From positions 992,001-1,056,000 of the forward strand of contig NZ_CP121194.1 in NCBI RefSeq assembly GCF_039993895.1: DNA of 64,000 nucleotides. Reading direction: 5' to 3'. Positions 25,205-33,529 of the stretch are shown here, piece after piece. Within the stretch, counting starts at the first letter, position 1, and every line of letters starts with the position of its first letter. The DNA comes from Edaphobacter paludis. Its GTDB lineage: Bacteria; Acidobacteriota; Terriglobia; Terriglobales; Acidobacteriaceae. The notes under the pieces were generated by a model. That model was not told the DNA's origin and ran no database searches. It saw only the letters and a list, made by a program, of their open reading frames with translations. A program made the position numbers and the translations under genes.

Positions 25205-26806
25205 TTAGTCGAGGATGCGAGCGACTACGTCGTAGTCGTGGGACTCGGTGATTTCGGCGCGGTAGAAGGTGCCGGGGACGAGGGCTTCGTGGGGGCCGAA
25301 GTCGTTGATGAAGACCTTGCCGTCGATCTCGGGGGCGTGCAGCGGAGTCCGGCCTTCCCAGAGGAGGTCGGTCTCTTCGCTGGGTCCTTCGACCAGCAGG
25401 TCGATCTCGCGGCCTATCCATTGGGACTTGGACTTCGCGCTGATCTTTTGCTGGAGCTTCATCAGCTTGCGGCGGCGCGCTTCGATGGTGCGTTTGGGGA
25501 CCTTCAGCTCGGAGGCTAGCTCGAAGGCGGCCGCGCCCTCTTCGTCGGAGTAGGTGAAGACGCCGAGCCAGTCGATCCGGGCGGTGGTGATGAAGGCTTC
25601 GAGTTGATTGTAGTCCTCTTCGGTCTCGCCGGGGAAGCCGACGATGAAGCTGGTACGGAGGACGATGCCGGGAACGATGCTGCGGGCCTTCTCGATGAGT
25701 TTGAGGAAGACTTCAGGGGTTCCGCCGCGCTTCATGCGCTTGAGCACGGAGGGGCTGGCGTGTTGGAGGGGCACGTCTAGGTACTTGGCGATGTTGTCGT
25801 GGCGGGCAATGGTCTCCAGCAGGCGCGTGGTGACCTTGTTGGGGTAGGCGTAGAGGAAGCGCAACCAACGCAGGCCGGGAAGCACGGCAAGGGCTTCAAG
25901 GAGCTGGGCAAGGCCATCCTTGATGCCGAGGTCTTCGCCGTAGCAGGTGGTGTCCTGGCCGATGAGGGTGATCTCGCGGACGCCCTGAGCTATCAGGGCG
26001 TCCGCCTCGGTGATGATCGAGGACATACGGCGCGAGCGAAACTTGCCGCGAAGCTGCGGGATGATGCAGAAACCACAGGGGTGATCGCAGCCTTCGGCGA
26101 TCTTGATGTAGGCGCTGGCGCGGGGTGTGGTGAGGATGCGCGGCGTGGTGTCGCTGTAGAGGTACTCGGGGAGAGCGGCGGTGGCGCCGTCCCAGGCGGC
26201 GCGTGAGAAGCGGCCCTGCTGCTCGCGTAGGTCGCCCTCGGGGCGGCTGGCGAGGTGGCCCTGCTCGATCTGGAGCTGCGGAGAGGATTCTTCGGGGCGG
26301 CTGTGCTGGTTTACGGCGCTGGGAGCGCGGTCGATCTGTGCCTGCGTGAGGATTTGGAAGGGAGAGTTGTTGGCGTGGCCCGTGGGAGAAAGACCTGCGG
26401 CGGCTAGGATGGCTTCGAGTTCGCCTGTGCCCACGACCGCGTCTACTTCGGGAATATTTTTTTGGATCTCGTCACGGTAACGCTCGACGAGACAACCTGC
26501 GACGATGAGGCGCTGGGCGCGGCCGCCGTTGGCCTTCTTGTGCTGCACCATCTCGAGGATGGTGTTGACGGACTCCTGCTTGGCGGAGTCGATGAAGCTG
26601 CAGGTATTGACGACAAGGATTTCTGCGTCTTCGGCTTGCGGGGTGAGCTCACCGCCAGCATGATGGAGCATGCCCATCATGACTTCAGAGTCGACCAGGT
26701 TTTTAGGGCAGCCGAGGGAGACGAAGCCGATTTTGGGGCGGGGCTTGGCCGAGGATTGGTCAGGGGCTGACGAAGTCAGCTCTTCGAGAATGGCGGGGGG
26801 AGTCAC
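25205..26806 (-). CDS. rimO: Ribosomal protein S12 methylthiotransferase RimO
   Basis: Radical-SAM enzyme that adds a methylthio group to the conserved Asp of ribosomal protein S12. The UPF0004 domain has its three cluster Cys at 33, 69 and 105. The radical-SAM motif C240-x3-C244-x2-C247 follows, and a C-terminal TRAM domain ends the protein (about 460-533). At 533 residues it is about 90 longer than E. coli RimO. The excess is mainly a polar, Gln/Ser/Pro-rich linker at about 140-212 between the first two domains. It is upstream of the VWFA gene on the same strand. Confidence 0.93.
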   Translation of the reverse strand: MTPPAILEELTSSAPDQSSAKPRPKIGFVSLGCPKNLVDSEVMMGMLHHAGGELTPQAEDAEILVVNTCSFIDSAKQESVNTILEMVQHKKANGGRAQRLIVAGCLVERYRDEIQKNIPEVDAVVGTGELEAILAAAGLSPTGHANNSPFQILTQAQIDRAPSAVNQHSRPEESSPQLQIEQGHLASRPEGDLREQQGRFSRAAWDGATAALPEYLYSDTTPRILTTPRASAYIKIAEGCDHPCGFCIIPQLRGKFRSRRMSSIITEADALIAQGVREITLIGQDTTCYGEDLGIKDGLAQLLEALAVLPGLRWLRFLYAYPNKVTTRLLETIARHDNIAKYLDVPLQHASPSVLKRMKRGGTPEVFLKLIEKARSIVPGIVLRTSFIVGFPGETEEDYNQLEAFITTARIDWLGVFTYSDEEGAAAFELASELKVPKRTIEARRRKLMKLQQKISAKSKSQWIGREIDLLVEGPSEETDLLWEGRTPLHAPEIDGKVFINDFGPHEALVPGTFYRAEITESHDYDVVARILD

Positions 26807-26890
26807 TGACTTCCATTATAGCGATTTTCTTGGGATTTCTGGCTGGCTTACTGCGGAATTCCGGCTCTCGGGTGGTTACAGAGAGAATTA

Positions 26891-26944
26891 AAGATGTCGG
26901 GCATAGGGGACGGATGAGGTCTTTTTCCCTATGCCCGACATCTT
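26891..26944 (-). terminator. Long perfect hairpin after the PEP-CTERM gene
   Basis: Perfect 18-bp inverted repeat, aagatgtcgggcataggg at 26891-26908 and its complement at 26927-26944, with an 18-base loop that holds a t5 run on the plus strand. It lies just past the minus-strand stop at 26961. The tail is AT-rich but not a clean T-tract, so it may act mainly by structure. Confidence 0.7.
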
Positions 26945-26960
26945 GAGTGCGATGGAAAGA

Positions 26961-27527
26961 TTATGCCAAGCGACGCTTGACGAGGCCGGCGAGGCCGACC
27001 AGGCCGGTGCCGAGCAGCGCGAGGGTGGACGGCTCAGGAACTGCGGAGGGGGCGGCCGCATTGGTCGTAGCCGAGAACGTCACAGTTCCGTTGCCCTGTG
27101 TCGAGAACAGCAAGGTACCGTCGGTGTTGTCATAACCGGCCGCATTGGTGGAGAGCATGCCATTGCCGGTGAAAAGCGTGAAGCCACCAACAACCTGTGC
27201 CGTGAGCGTGTCGAGGGTGTAGTTGACAATCGTTCCGTTCGTGTTCGTCAGCGTGATGACGCCGCTGCCGGCAGTATAGGGGCTGTAGTCAATGTTCTGG
27301 GTGATGGTGCCGGCTTCGTTGGAGGAGAGTAGGGTGGCGAACGATCCATTGAGCGTGTTTGCCGCGCCTACGGCAATCGAGTCGGGCACAAAACTTAGGG
27401 AGGTTCCGTTATCTGTAACGGAGGCGCCCGTGATGGAAAATTGACCGGTGATCGGGGTTGCGTGAAGGACGGAAGGTGCTACTGCAAGAGCGGCCATAAC
27501 GACGAGGGAAGAAAGAATGTTGCGCAC
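26961..27527 (-). CDS. Secreted PEP-CTERM sorting-domain protein
   Basis: A 188-residue exported protein. It has a signal peptide (about 1-24, ending LHA), a Ser/Thr/Asn/Gly-rich beta-type body with FSITGAS, and a classic C-terminal sorting signal: VPEPSTLALLGTGLVGLAG, then a basic end VKRRLA. PEP-CTERM proteins are processed by exosortase and usually reach the cell surface or an exopolysaccharide matrix. No exosortase or EPS genes are in the window. Single gene with its own terminator. Confidence 0.9.
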   Translation of the reverse strand: MRNILSSLVVMAALAVAPSVLHATPITGQFSITGASVTDNGTSLSFVPDSIAVGAANTLNGSFATLLSSNEAGTITQNIDYSPYTAGSGVITLTNTNGTIVNYTLDTLTAQVVGGFTLFTGNGMLSTNAAGYDNTDGTLLFSTQGNGTVTFSATTNAAAPSAVPEPSTLALLGTGLVGLAGLVKRRLA

Positions 27528-27820
27528 GGTGGAAGTCTCCTAAGTGAATCTCTGCTAATAGATGCAGATGGTGTCGGATTTATTTTCATGAAATAGTTTG
27601 CTCAGGTAGGTGCAATAAAGTGCACACCTAAAATGCTTAGCAAATCACATCCAGATGTTCGTTTTTTGCCCGTTAGGGTTCAGGATTTCCCGAATCCCAC
27701 TTGTATTCAGAGTGCAAAATATTGCAACTTCTGGCGCGTTCATTGAGATGGGAAGTGTCGTTTCCGAGGCGGGAGAATTGTTCAAAGGGGGAGGAGACCC
27801 TATTTGTCGGCGATGCGGAT
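27528..27820 (-). other. Intergenic region upstream of the PEP-CTERM gene
   Basis: A 293-base gap, relatively AT-rich near 27580-27660. It holds a dyad taggtg (27607-27612) and caccta (27625-27630) around tgcaataaagtgca, about 80-100 bases upstream of the PEP-CTERM start, which could be an operator. I see no convincing gene; short open frames here have no homology I recognise. Confidence 0.35.
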
Positions 27821-28960
27821 CTATTCCTGCAAAGGAGCGGTGCTCGGGCGATTGCGTCGACGCCGGATTGCGTCGAGGTGAATAACGAGGGCGATGAGTC
27901 CCCCGGCGGTGGTGCAGAGGGCGCGGCGATGGGCGATGACGGGGCCGGGAAGTGCGTTCAGGGAGAGCAGGAAGACGATGTAAGAGGTGAGGAAGAGCGT
28001 GTAGAGACCATAGTTGACGGTGTTGGTGGCGTAGGACCAGAGCGCAAAGAAGGTTGCCAACCCTGCGAGATAGAAGGGGTTTGGGTGAATGTGCACGAGA
28101 AAAATGGTTGAGATGACGGCCCCGGCAAGGGTTCCGCCGACGCGGAGGAAGGCGCGAGAGAAGGTCTCCGAGAATGCGGGCTTTTGAACGAGGAGCGCAG
28201 TCATAGGTATCCAGTAGCCGCTCTGAATGCCTAGGCGTCGATAGACTTCTGCGGCGATGCCTACGGTAAGGGCCATGCGAAGGGCAAACGGAAAAGTTGG
28301 AATGCGTAGAAGGTCTTCGGGCATGGCGCGAAGACGCACGAGCATACGATAACGGGCGAAGTTGCTGTTGAGCAGATGATTCAGCTCTTCGCTGCTGGTT
28401 TGGCGTATGGCGCGCAGGTTGGCGGCGAGTTCGGGAAGGAGGCGAAGGCAAAGGCTGGTGATGAGGATTTGCAGTGCTCCCCCGCCGCCGATGAGCAGCG
28501 CGCGGAGAAGCGTTGCGTGAAAGTTAGCTGGGAAGGCTGACGCTACGAAGAGGGTGATGGCGGATTGCTGCCCGACCCAACTGATTCCCGCGGCGCGTGC
28601 GGTGAGAATGCCGTAGATGAATCCCCAGATTACCGCGGCGAGGACGAGAGTGAAGCCGCGATGTCCGACCAGCATACCGATCATCGTCGAGAGGAATACT
28701 GCGCCGGTGGCGGCGATCATGGGCCAAAGGCGGGAGTCGGCGATGCGTTGGTTGACGCCAAAGCCAATGGTGAAGGCGCCACCTCCGGCGATGAGGCCGG
28801 CGGAGGGATGCCCGACGGCGACTCCTATGAAGAGGCAGAGGCCGATAGGAATGATGCCGATGAGTGGGATTCGGAAGGAGAACTGCTTCCAGTCGAAGGT
28901 GTAGATATCGGCGAGGTAGCCGGGGTGCGCTGGCGTCGTGAGATTGGTAGTGGTCGGCAT
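27821..28960 (-). CDS. FUSC-family inner-membrane protein (aromatic-compound exporter type)
   Basis: Polytopic protein of about 379 residues from MPTTTNLTT; an upstream ATG at 29038 would add 26 polar residues. It has two clusters of four to five membrane helices, roughly 30-170 and 250-370, separated by a cytoplasmic segment containing LLPELAANLRAI. The FUSC signature region VGHRGFTLVLAAVIWG and the second-half GGTLAGAVIST match the fusaric-acid-resistance/AaeB superfamily. Such proteins export aromatic acids, usually with a membrane-fusion partner; none is adjacent. The substrate is unknown. Confidence 0.8.
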   Translation of the reverse strand: MPTTTNLTTPAHPGYLADIYTFDWKQFSFRIPLIGIIPIGLCLFIGVAVGHPSAGLIAGGGAFTIGFGVNQRIADSRLWPMIAATGAVFLSTMIGMLVGHRGFTLVLAAVIWGFIYGILTARAAGISWVGQQSAITLFVASAFPANFHATLLRALLIGGGGALQILITSLCLRLLPELAANLRAIRQTSSEELNHLLNSNFARYRMLVRLRAMPEDLLRIPTFPFALRMALTVGIAAEVYRRLGIQSGYWIPMTALLVQKPAFSETFSRAFLRVGGTLAGAVISTIFLVHIHPNPFYLAGLATFFALWSYATNTVNYGLYTLFLTSYIVFLLSLNALPGPVIAHRRALCTTAGGLIALVIHLDAIRRRRNRPSTAPLQE

Positions 28961-29051
28961 TCTTTGTCTCTTTAGGATGCCGCGTTCGGGGAGATGTTCG
29001 TTGTTCCCGGACGTTAGTTCATGGAACTGCAGAGACATCTTGTGTCGAATT

Positions 29052-30062
29052 TTAAGGGAGTTTCTTCGCGTCAGCTTCTGGATTCCAACGGTCTTTGCCG
29101 CTCAGGAAATTTGCGGGCAGGAACTGTTTGGTTTGGGCAGAGGTGAGTTGATGCGACCAGGGAACGCGGGCCGCCGGGTTGGCGCCGGGCCCGGTGCTGT
29201 TGGATTCGGCGTAGAAGGCGGTTTGCTCGTTGGATGTTTTGCCCCAGTTGTTCCAGCCTGCAGGATTGATGTCGCTGGGCAGTTCGGTTTTGATGTAGAC
29301 GACGCGCGAGTAGGGACGCCACGGACGGCCAAGGCCAATGCCGCCTTGAATCGAGGGATCGAGTCCGCTGGTGACTTTGCTGTTCAGGATGACGTAGCCG
29401 GTGGTCTGATCGGCTGAGGTGCGGGACTGCGCAGTGAGGAAGCCGGGGCCGTTTGCGTGAAGTTCGGTGTGGTCGAAGACGGCGGTGGCGTTGCCGAAGA
29501 TGAAATCGACGCCGCCTTCGATGTAGGAATCGACGTAGTACTGGCTACCGTAATCGGCGAAGAGCGTGTCCTGATGGCCGAGGAAACGGCAGTGCTTGAA
29601 GATAGAGCGGTCGCTGCGGTTAGCTACGGCGACGGCCTGGCCGGTGTTGCCTGCGGTGTTCTCGAAGGTGATGTTGTCGGCTTCGAATCCGGGGCCGTTG
29701 ATCTCGATGGTTTCGGTGAAGAAGGTGCCACCGGCTTGTTTGGCGTTGAGGGAGTTGGTGATGATCACGTCTTCAGGTGACTTGCCCATGCCGATGAAGG
29801 TGATGTTGGAGTGGTTCTGCGTGACGATGACGCGCTCGTGATAAGTGCCCGGGGCGATCTCGATGTAGACGCGGGCAGGTCGTCCGTCTTTGCCGGGGCC
29901 GGCGAAGGGGTGATGGTCCATCGCCATCTGGATGGTGGGGAACTCGGTTGTGCCTTCGATGCCGGTCTTGACGTCGTGGGAGACGCGGACGTGGACATCT
30001 TGTGCATGGCCGCAAAGCGAGAGTGCGAGTAGAAGTGGCAGGACAAATCGCATGAAGGACAA
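29052..30062 (-). CDS. Secreted pectin methylesterase (CE8)
   Basis: Hydrolyses methyl esters of homogalacturonan. It has 336 residues with a signal peptide (about 1-20, ending CGHAQ). The right-handed beta-helix carries the family catalytic set: GQAVAVA near 140, GHQDTLF near 165 (catalytic Asp), VDFIFGNA near 190 (second Asp) and GRPWRPYSRVVY near 250 (Arg and Trp). It stands alone on the minus strand, divergent from the SRP RNA gene. With the GH92 enzyme it points to life on plant or fungal litter. Confidence 0.94.
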   Translation of the reverse strand: MSFMRFVLPLLLALSLCGHAQDVHVRVSHDVKTGIEGTTEFPTIQMAMDHHPFAGPGKDGRPARVYIEIAPGTYHERVIVTQNHSNITFIGMGKSPEDVIITNSLNAKQAGGTFFTETIEINGPGFEADNITFENTAGNTGQAVAVANRSDRSIFKHCRFLGHQDTLFADYGSQYYVDSYIEGGVDFIFGNATAVFDHTELHANGPGFLTAQSRTSADQTTGYVILNSKVTSGLDPSIQGGIGLGRPWRPYSRVVYIKTELPSDINPAGWNNWGKTSNEQTAFYAESNSTGPGANPAARVPWSHQLTSAQTKQFLPANFLSGKDRWNPEADAKKLP

Positions 30063-30125
30063 GCGTATGCGGCGAAGCGGCTTGATGGCAATTTTCTGTG
30101 TGGAGTACGCTGCGACAGGCGAGTT

Positions 30126-30153
30126 TTGGCATACGGCCCGGCAATGTTAGGAT
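30126..30153 (+). promoter_or_regulatory. Likely sigma-70-type promoter of the SRP RNA gene
   Basis: ttggca at 30126-30131 and taggat at 30148-30153 are separated by 16 bases. The predicted transcript start, about 6-8 bases later, coincides with the 5' end of the SRP RNA fold. Confidence 0.5.
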
Positions 30154-30157
30154 AGTG

Positions 30158-30257
30158 CTGTGCCGGGTCCTACGCGACGTAATCCCGCCAACCCCGCCAG
30201 GTCCGGAAGGAAGCAACGGTAACGGGCTAGTATGGGCGCAGTAGGTCGCCCGGTACA
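30158..30257 (+). ncRNA. ffs: Signal recognition particle RNA (small bacterial 4.5S type)
   Basis: About 100 bases. The conserved Ffh-binding hairpin is present: aggtccggaaggaagca at about 30199-30215, containing the GGAA tetraloop and the symmetric and asymmetric loop bases of domain IV. The ends pair (gtgccggg near 30160 with cccggtac near 30248-30255, and cctac with gtagg), forming the long single hairpin of 4.5S RNA, with no Alu domain. A pyrimidine-rich run (ctttctctcttctttt) follows and may help end transcription. With Ffh protein this RNA targets membrane proteins co-translationally. Confidence 0.93.
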
Positions 30258-30404
30258 CTTTCTCTCTTCTTTTCCCTTTGAAAATCTGAAAAATCCATAT
30301 TGAGGGAGAGTTGCGTCCGTTGGTCGACTGGAATACGTCACAACGAATAGTGGTTGATCTGTAATAGTTTTGTATTCTGATTGAGTGATGGACGAGGTGA
30401 TGAA

Positions 30405-31421
30405 TTGAGTTTGACGTTGAAACCGCAGGTGCATGTGAGAGCGAAGATTAGTTCGGTGGGTGCTTATGTTCCGCCACGGTTGTTGACCAATGCCGATCTC
30501 GAAAAGATGGTAGAGACGAACGACCAGTGGATTGTGGAGCGCACGGGAATTCGTGAGCGGCACATTGTGGATAAGGGAGTTGGAACCAGCGATCTTGCGG
30601 TCGAAGCAGCGAAGCGATGCCTGGCGGCACGGGGCATCGAGGCCACCGAACTTGAAGTGATTATCGTGGCCACCGTGACTCCAGACATGTTATTTCCGGC
30701 GACGGCGTGCCTGGTGCAGGACAAACTAGGCGCGAAAGGCGCGTGGGGATTCGATCTTTCGGCGGCCTGCTCGGGCTTTCCTTATGCGCTGCAGGTGGGC
30801 GCGAAGCTGGTCGAGAGCGGAATGCACAAGAAGGTAATGGTGATTGGAGCGGATGTGATGAGCTCGATCATCGACTACACGGACCGGGCTACATGCGTGA
30901 TCTTCGGCGATGGAGCCGGGGCGGTTCTGCTGGAGCCCTGCGAGAAGGGTGAAGTGGGACTCATCGACTACTGGCATGAGATCGATGGTTCGGGCGCGTC
31001 GGCGTTGAATATGCCCGGCGGCGGCAGCCTGCATCCGTCGACGGCTGAGACGGTGGCTGCGAAGATGCATTATGTGCATCAGGATGGTCAAGCGGTGTAC
31101 AAGTTTGCTGTGAGAAAGATGGCGGAGGCGGCCGAGACTGTGTTGACGAGGAATGGCGTTACCGGCAAGGACCTGAGCTGCTTCATCCCTCACCAGGCGA
31201 ATAAGCGGATCATTCTGTCGACGGCAGAGCGGCTGGGAATGCCGGAAGAGTGCGTCGTCATCAATATCGACCGGTATGGGAACACGACGGCGGCCACGAT
31301 TCCCATGGCTATGCAGACAGCTCTTGAGGACGGACGGTTGAAGAAAGGCGATCTCGTGCTGCTGGCAAGTGTCGGCGCCGGGTTTACAGTGGGGTCCACG
31401 CTGTTGCAGTGGGAGATATGA
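30405..31421 (+). CDS. fabH: 3-oxoacyl-ACP synthase III FabH
   Basis: Condenses acetyl-CoA (or a branched acyl-CoA) with malonyl-ACP to start fatty-acid synthesis. The start used is TTG at 30405, preceded by GAGGTGA at seven bases; an upstream TTG at 30381 would add eight residues. This gives 338 residues. The thiolase-fold catalytic triad is present: Cys122 in LSAACSG, His in PHQANKR and Asn in [11 protein letters not shown]. No other fab genes adjoin. It is separated from the SRP RNA by about 150 bases. Confidence 0.94.
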   Translation: MSLTLKPQVHVRAKISSVGAYVPPRLLTNADLEKMVETNDQWIVERTGIRERHIVDKGVGTSDLAVEAAKRCLAARGIEATELEVIIVATVTPDMLFPATACLVQDKLGAKGAWGFDLSAACSGFPYALQVGAKLVESGMHKKVMVIGADVMSSIIDYTDRATCVIFGDGAGAVLLEPCEKGEVGLIDYWHEIDGSGASALNMPGGGSLHPSTAETVAAKMHYVHQDGQAVYKFAVRKMAEAAETVLTRNGVTGKDLSCFIPHQANKRIILSTAERLGMPEECVVINIDRYGNTTAATIPMAMQTALEDGRLKKGDLVLLASVGAGFTVGSTLLQWEI

Positions 31422-31438
31422 GCGTGGCCACAGCCGAC

Positions 31439-32188
31439 TCAGTTGGTCGTGTTGGGTTGGTCGGCGAGCTGGGCTGAGTGCGCGCCGACCGTTTTGGATG
31501 TTTTATAGAGCTTCCAAAGGGCGACGGCGCAACCGATAAGGATGCCCGTCCATAGAACGATGAGGATAGTCGTGGCCCATTTGGCGGAGAAGCGGCTCCA
31601 GAGATGGAGGACGTGCCTGCCGTACGCGATGCCGAGCCATACGGCGAATGCGTGGCGTGCCGCACGGCTCACGGTGAAGATGATAAGGAACTTCTTCTTC
31701 GACATCTTGAGCGCGCCCGCGGCCAGAACAAAGGGCGAGAGCGGCATGGGTGGCGGCAGGATAGCAGGGAGAGCGATGGCGAGAATGGCGTGCTTTTCCA
31801 TCCAGCCACTGATCCTCTTGAAGATGCGTGCAGGGACGTGTCTTTCGAGAAACTGCATTCCGCCAGCATGTCCGACCTGATAGCTCAGGTAACCGCCTAT
31901 CGCGGAGCCCGCAGTGGCAAGTAGAACCAGCAATATCCAGTTGGATTTCTGAGCGGCGAAGACGACGAGCATGATGTCGGTGACGCCGGGGACGGGAAGC
32001 GGCACGAAAGACGAGTCGACGATCGAGACGAGAAAGATGCCGAAGATGCCGAAGCCGGCAAGTAGGTGGAGGAACTTGCTGGAATGATGCTGAGGGGCGG
32101 CGGCGAGAAGGAAGGCGAGCGGGTGCTTCGCCGGTTCTGTTGCGGCTGCGGTGGTTACTCCAGTGCCGGCAATGGACTTCATCGTCAC
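31439..32188 (-). CDS. DedA-family membrane protein (VTT domain)
   Basis: A 249-residue polytopic protein. The VTT/SNARE-associated core (about 45-210) has FVPLPVPGVTDIMLVVFAAQ, GSAIGGYLSYQVG with the conserved Gly-Tyr pair, and ILPPPMPLSPFVLAAGALKM. DedA proteins have recently been tied to transbilayer recycling of undecaprenyl phosphate or phospholipids; that is family knowledge and not shown here. It converges on fabH from the other strand. The N-terminal 20 residues are Ala/Thr-rich. Confidence 0.85.
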   Translation of the reverse strand: MTMKSIAGTGVTTAAATEPAKHPLAFLLAAAPQHHSSKFLHLLAGFGIFGIFLVSIVDSSFVPLPVPGVTDIMLVVFAAQKSNWILLVLLATAGSAIGGYLSYQVGHAGGMQFLERHVPARIFKRISGWMEKHAILAIALPAILPPPMPLSPFVLAAGALKMSKKKFLIIFTVSRAARHAFAVWLGIAYGRHVLHLWSRFSAKWATTILIVLWTGILIGCAVALWKLYKTSKTVGAHSAQLADQPNTTN

Positions 32189-32248
32189 TATGACGCTAAC
32201 AGAAGTCTGGAAGTCTCAGTGGGATATCGGGGGCAAGTGAGGGTGGCG

Positions 32249-33109
32249 CTATAGAAAGCGGAGCGCGGGCAGCGGCGGAAGAGCGTCGATCTCGGTGGCG
32301 TAGCGGCGGAAGATCTCCAGGGAGCGGATGCAGTCAGGTGTGAGGGTGTAGTGGATATTTTGGGTGAGATAGTGGCGAATGGTCTCGGCTGGAATGGGGA
32401 GACGAGGGGCCCATTGTTGGACGAGGTCGTCTGTGTGGACCAGTCCATGATCACGTGAGGCGGTGAGGTCTTCCGTGAGTTGGGCGGCGGTAATGTGGCT
32501 CACGCTCAAGGCTTCAGGCCGGACGGCCCAGACGGCTGCGACCCAAGGGAGGCCGGTGCGGATGTGCCACTCGTGGGCGAGGTCAATCCAGAGGCAGGGG
32601 CCGACGACCTGCTCGATTTGATTGCGGGATTCGAGTGCCAGCAGCGCCGGATCGCCGATGAGCAGGGCGGCATCTGTCTGCTGGAGCATGGCAATCGGGT
32701 CGGCGGGATGTTGGAGGAAGGCGGGGTTTGTGCCGAGAAACTTGCGGAAGAGGATCTCGGTATAAGCGAGCGAACTGCGCGAGGCGGTGTCGGCCGCGAT
32801 GGTGCGAACAGCTTCGAGGGAGCAGGTTTGTTTGACTATTAGCTGGATGGAGCGGACGCGGTCGAGCGAGGCGATGGTGCATCCGGGGACGATCGCGAGA
32901 TCGGGCGTAAGAGAAGCGATGGGGATGAGGCCAAGGTCGGCGCGGCCGCTGAGGAGTTCGTCGGCGCAGAGGGCGGGCTTGGTGTAATGAAGGCTATAGC
33001 GCTCGGCGAGCTTTGCCGCGAGAGGCGGATGCTCGAAGTCCCACATGAGAGGGGCTGGATTGAGAAAGTTGATGGCGGCTACGCGGACGGGATGGGATGA
33101 TTTAGGCAA
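32249..33109 (-). CDS. mqnA: Chorismate dehydratase MqnA (futalosine pathway)
   Basis: Dehydrates chorismate to 3-enolpyruvyl-benzoate, the first step of the futalosine route to menaquinone. It has 286 residues in a periplasmic-binding-protein-like fold. Family motifs include VAAINFLNPAPLMW near 10, SGRADLGLIPIAS near 54 and LLIGDPALLA near 150. No other mqn gene is nearby. It supports menaquinone made by the non-classical route in this organism. Confidence 0.9.
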   Translation of the reverse strand: MPKSSHPVRVAAINFLNPAPLMWDFEHPPLAAKLAERYSLHYTKPALCADELLSGRADLGLIPIASLTPDLAIVPGCTIASLDRVRSIQLIVKQTCSLEAVRTIAADTASRSSLAYTEILFRKFLGTNPAFLQHPADPIAMLQQTDAALLIGDPALLALESRNQIEQVVGPCLWIDLAHEWHIRTGLPWVAAVWAVRPEALSVSHITAAQLTEDLTASRDHGLVHTDDLVQQWAPRLPIPAETIRHYLTQNIHYTLTPDCIRSLEIFRRYATEIDALPPLPALRFL

Positions 33110-33165
33110 ACTGAGTTGATCGAGGCAGCAACACTAGCTTAATAGATGTGGGCGGGAGGCTTTCG

Positions 33166-33378
33166 ATGCAGCGTGCGATTGTTGGGTTCTATCAGGATGA
33201 AGAGGGCCACTGGGCAGCGAAGCTTGAGTGTGGGCATGGGCAGCACGTGCGGCACGATCCGCCGTGGATGCTGCGGGAGTGGGTGTTGCACGAGGAGACG
33301 AGAGCCGAGCGGATCGGGCGGTTGATGGAGTGTAAAAAGTGCGATGAGGAATTAAGTCATTCGCAGCACCGGCCGTAG
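33166..33378 (+). CDS. DUF3565-family protein
   Basis: A 70-residue protein. The start is ATG 33166, with GGGAGG about six bases before it. The family pattern is clear: GFYQDEEGHWAAKLECGHGQ, HVRHDPPW, then LMECKKCDEE. Two Cys plus His near the N-terminal CGHGQH and the C-terminal CKKC could form a small metal site (inference). Function unknown. It is divergent from mqnA. Confidence 0.82.
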   Translation: MQRAIVGFYQDEEGHWAAKLECGHGQHVRHDPPWMLREWVLHEETRAERIGRLMECKKCDEELSHSQHRP

Positions 33379-33529
33379 GGTAGGATTCATGACGGTCGCA
33401 GAATTGCTTTGATTTGCCGTCTGGAGATAGGACTGGGGACGGATGAGCAGGTTGGGCCGGATATTATTTAGCGCCGCGATGACTGATCGTTGACAATGTG
33501 TTTCAAGGCTTGAGGGCTCGGAGGATTGG

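Noticed and set aside
27607..27650. Possible sigma-54 (-24/-12) promoter before the PEP-CTERM gene
   Set aside because: Two near matches on the minus strand fail: one has TG for the invariant GG, the other has the wrong spacing by one base.
27655..27885. A small plus-strand open frame in the gap before the FUSC gene
   Set aside because: It overlaps the FUSC 3' end, has an internal Cys-rich stretch by chance and no ribosome site.
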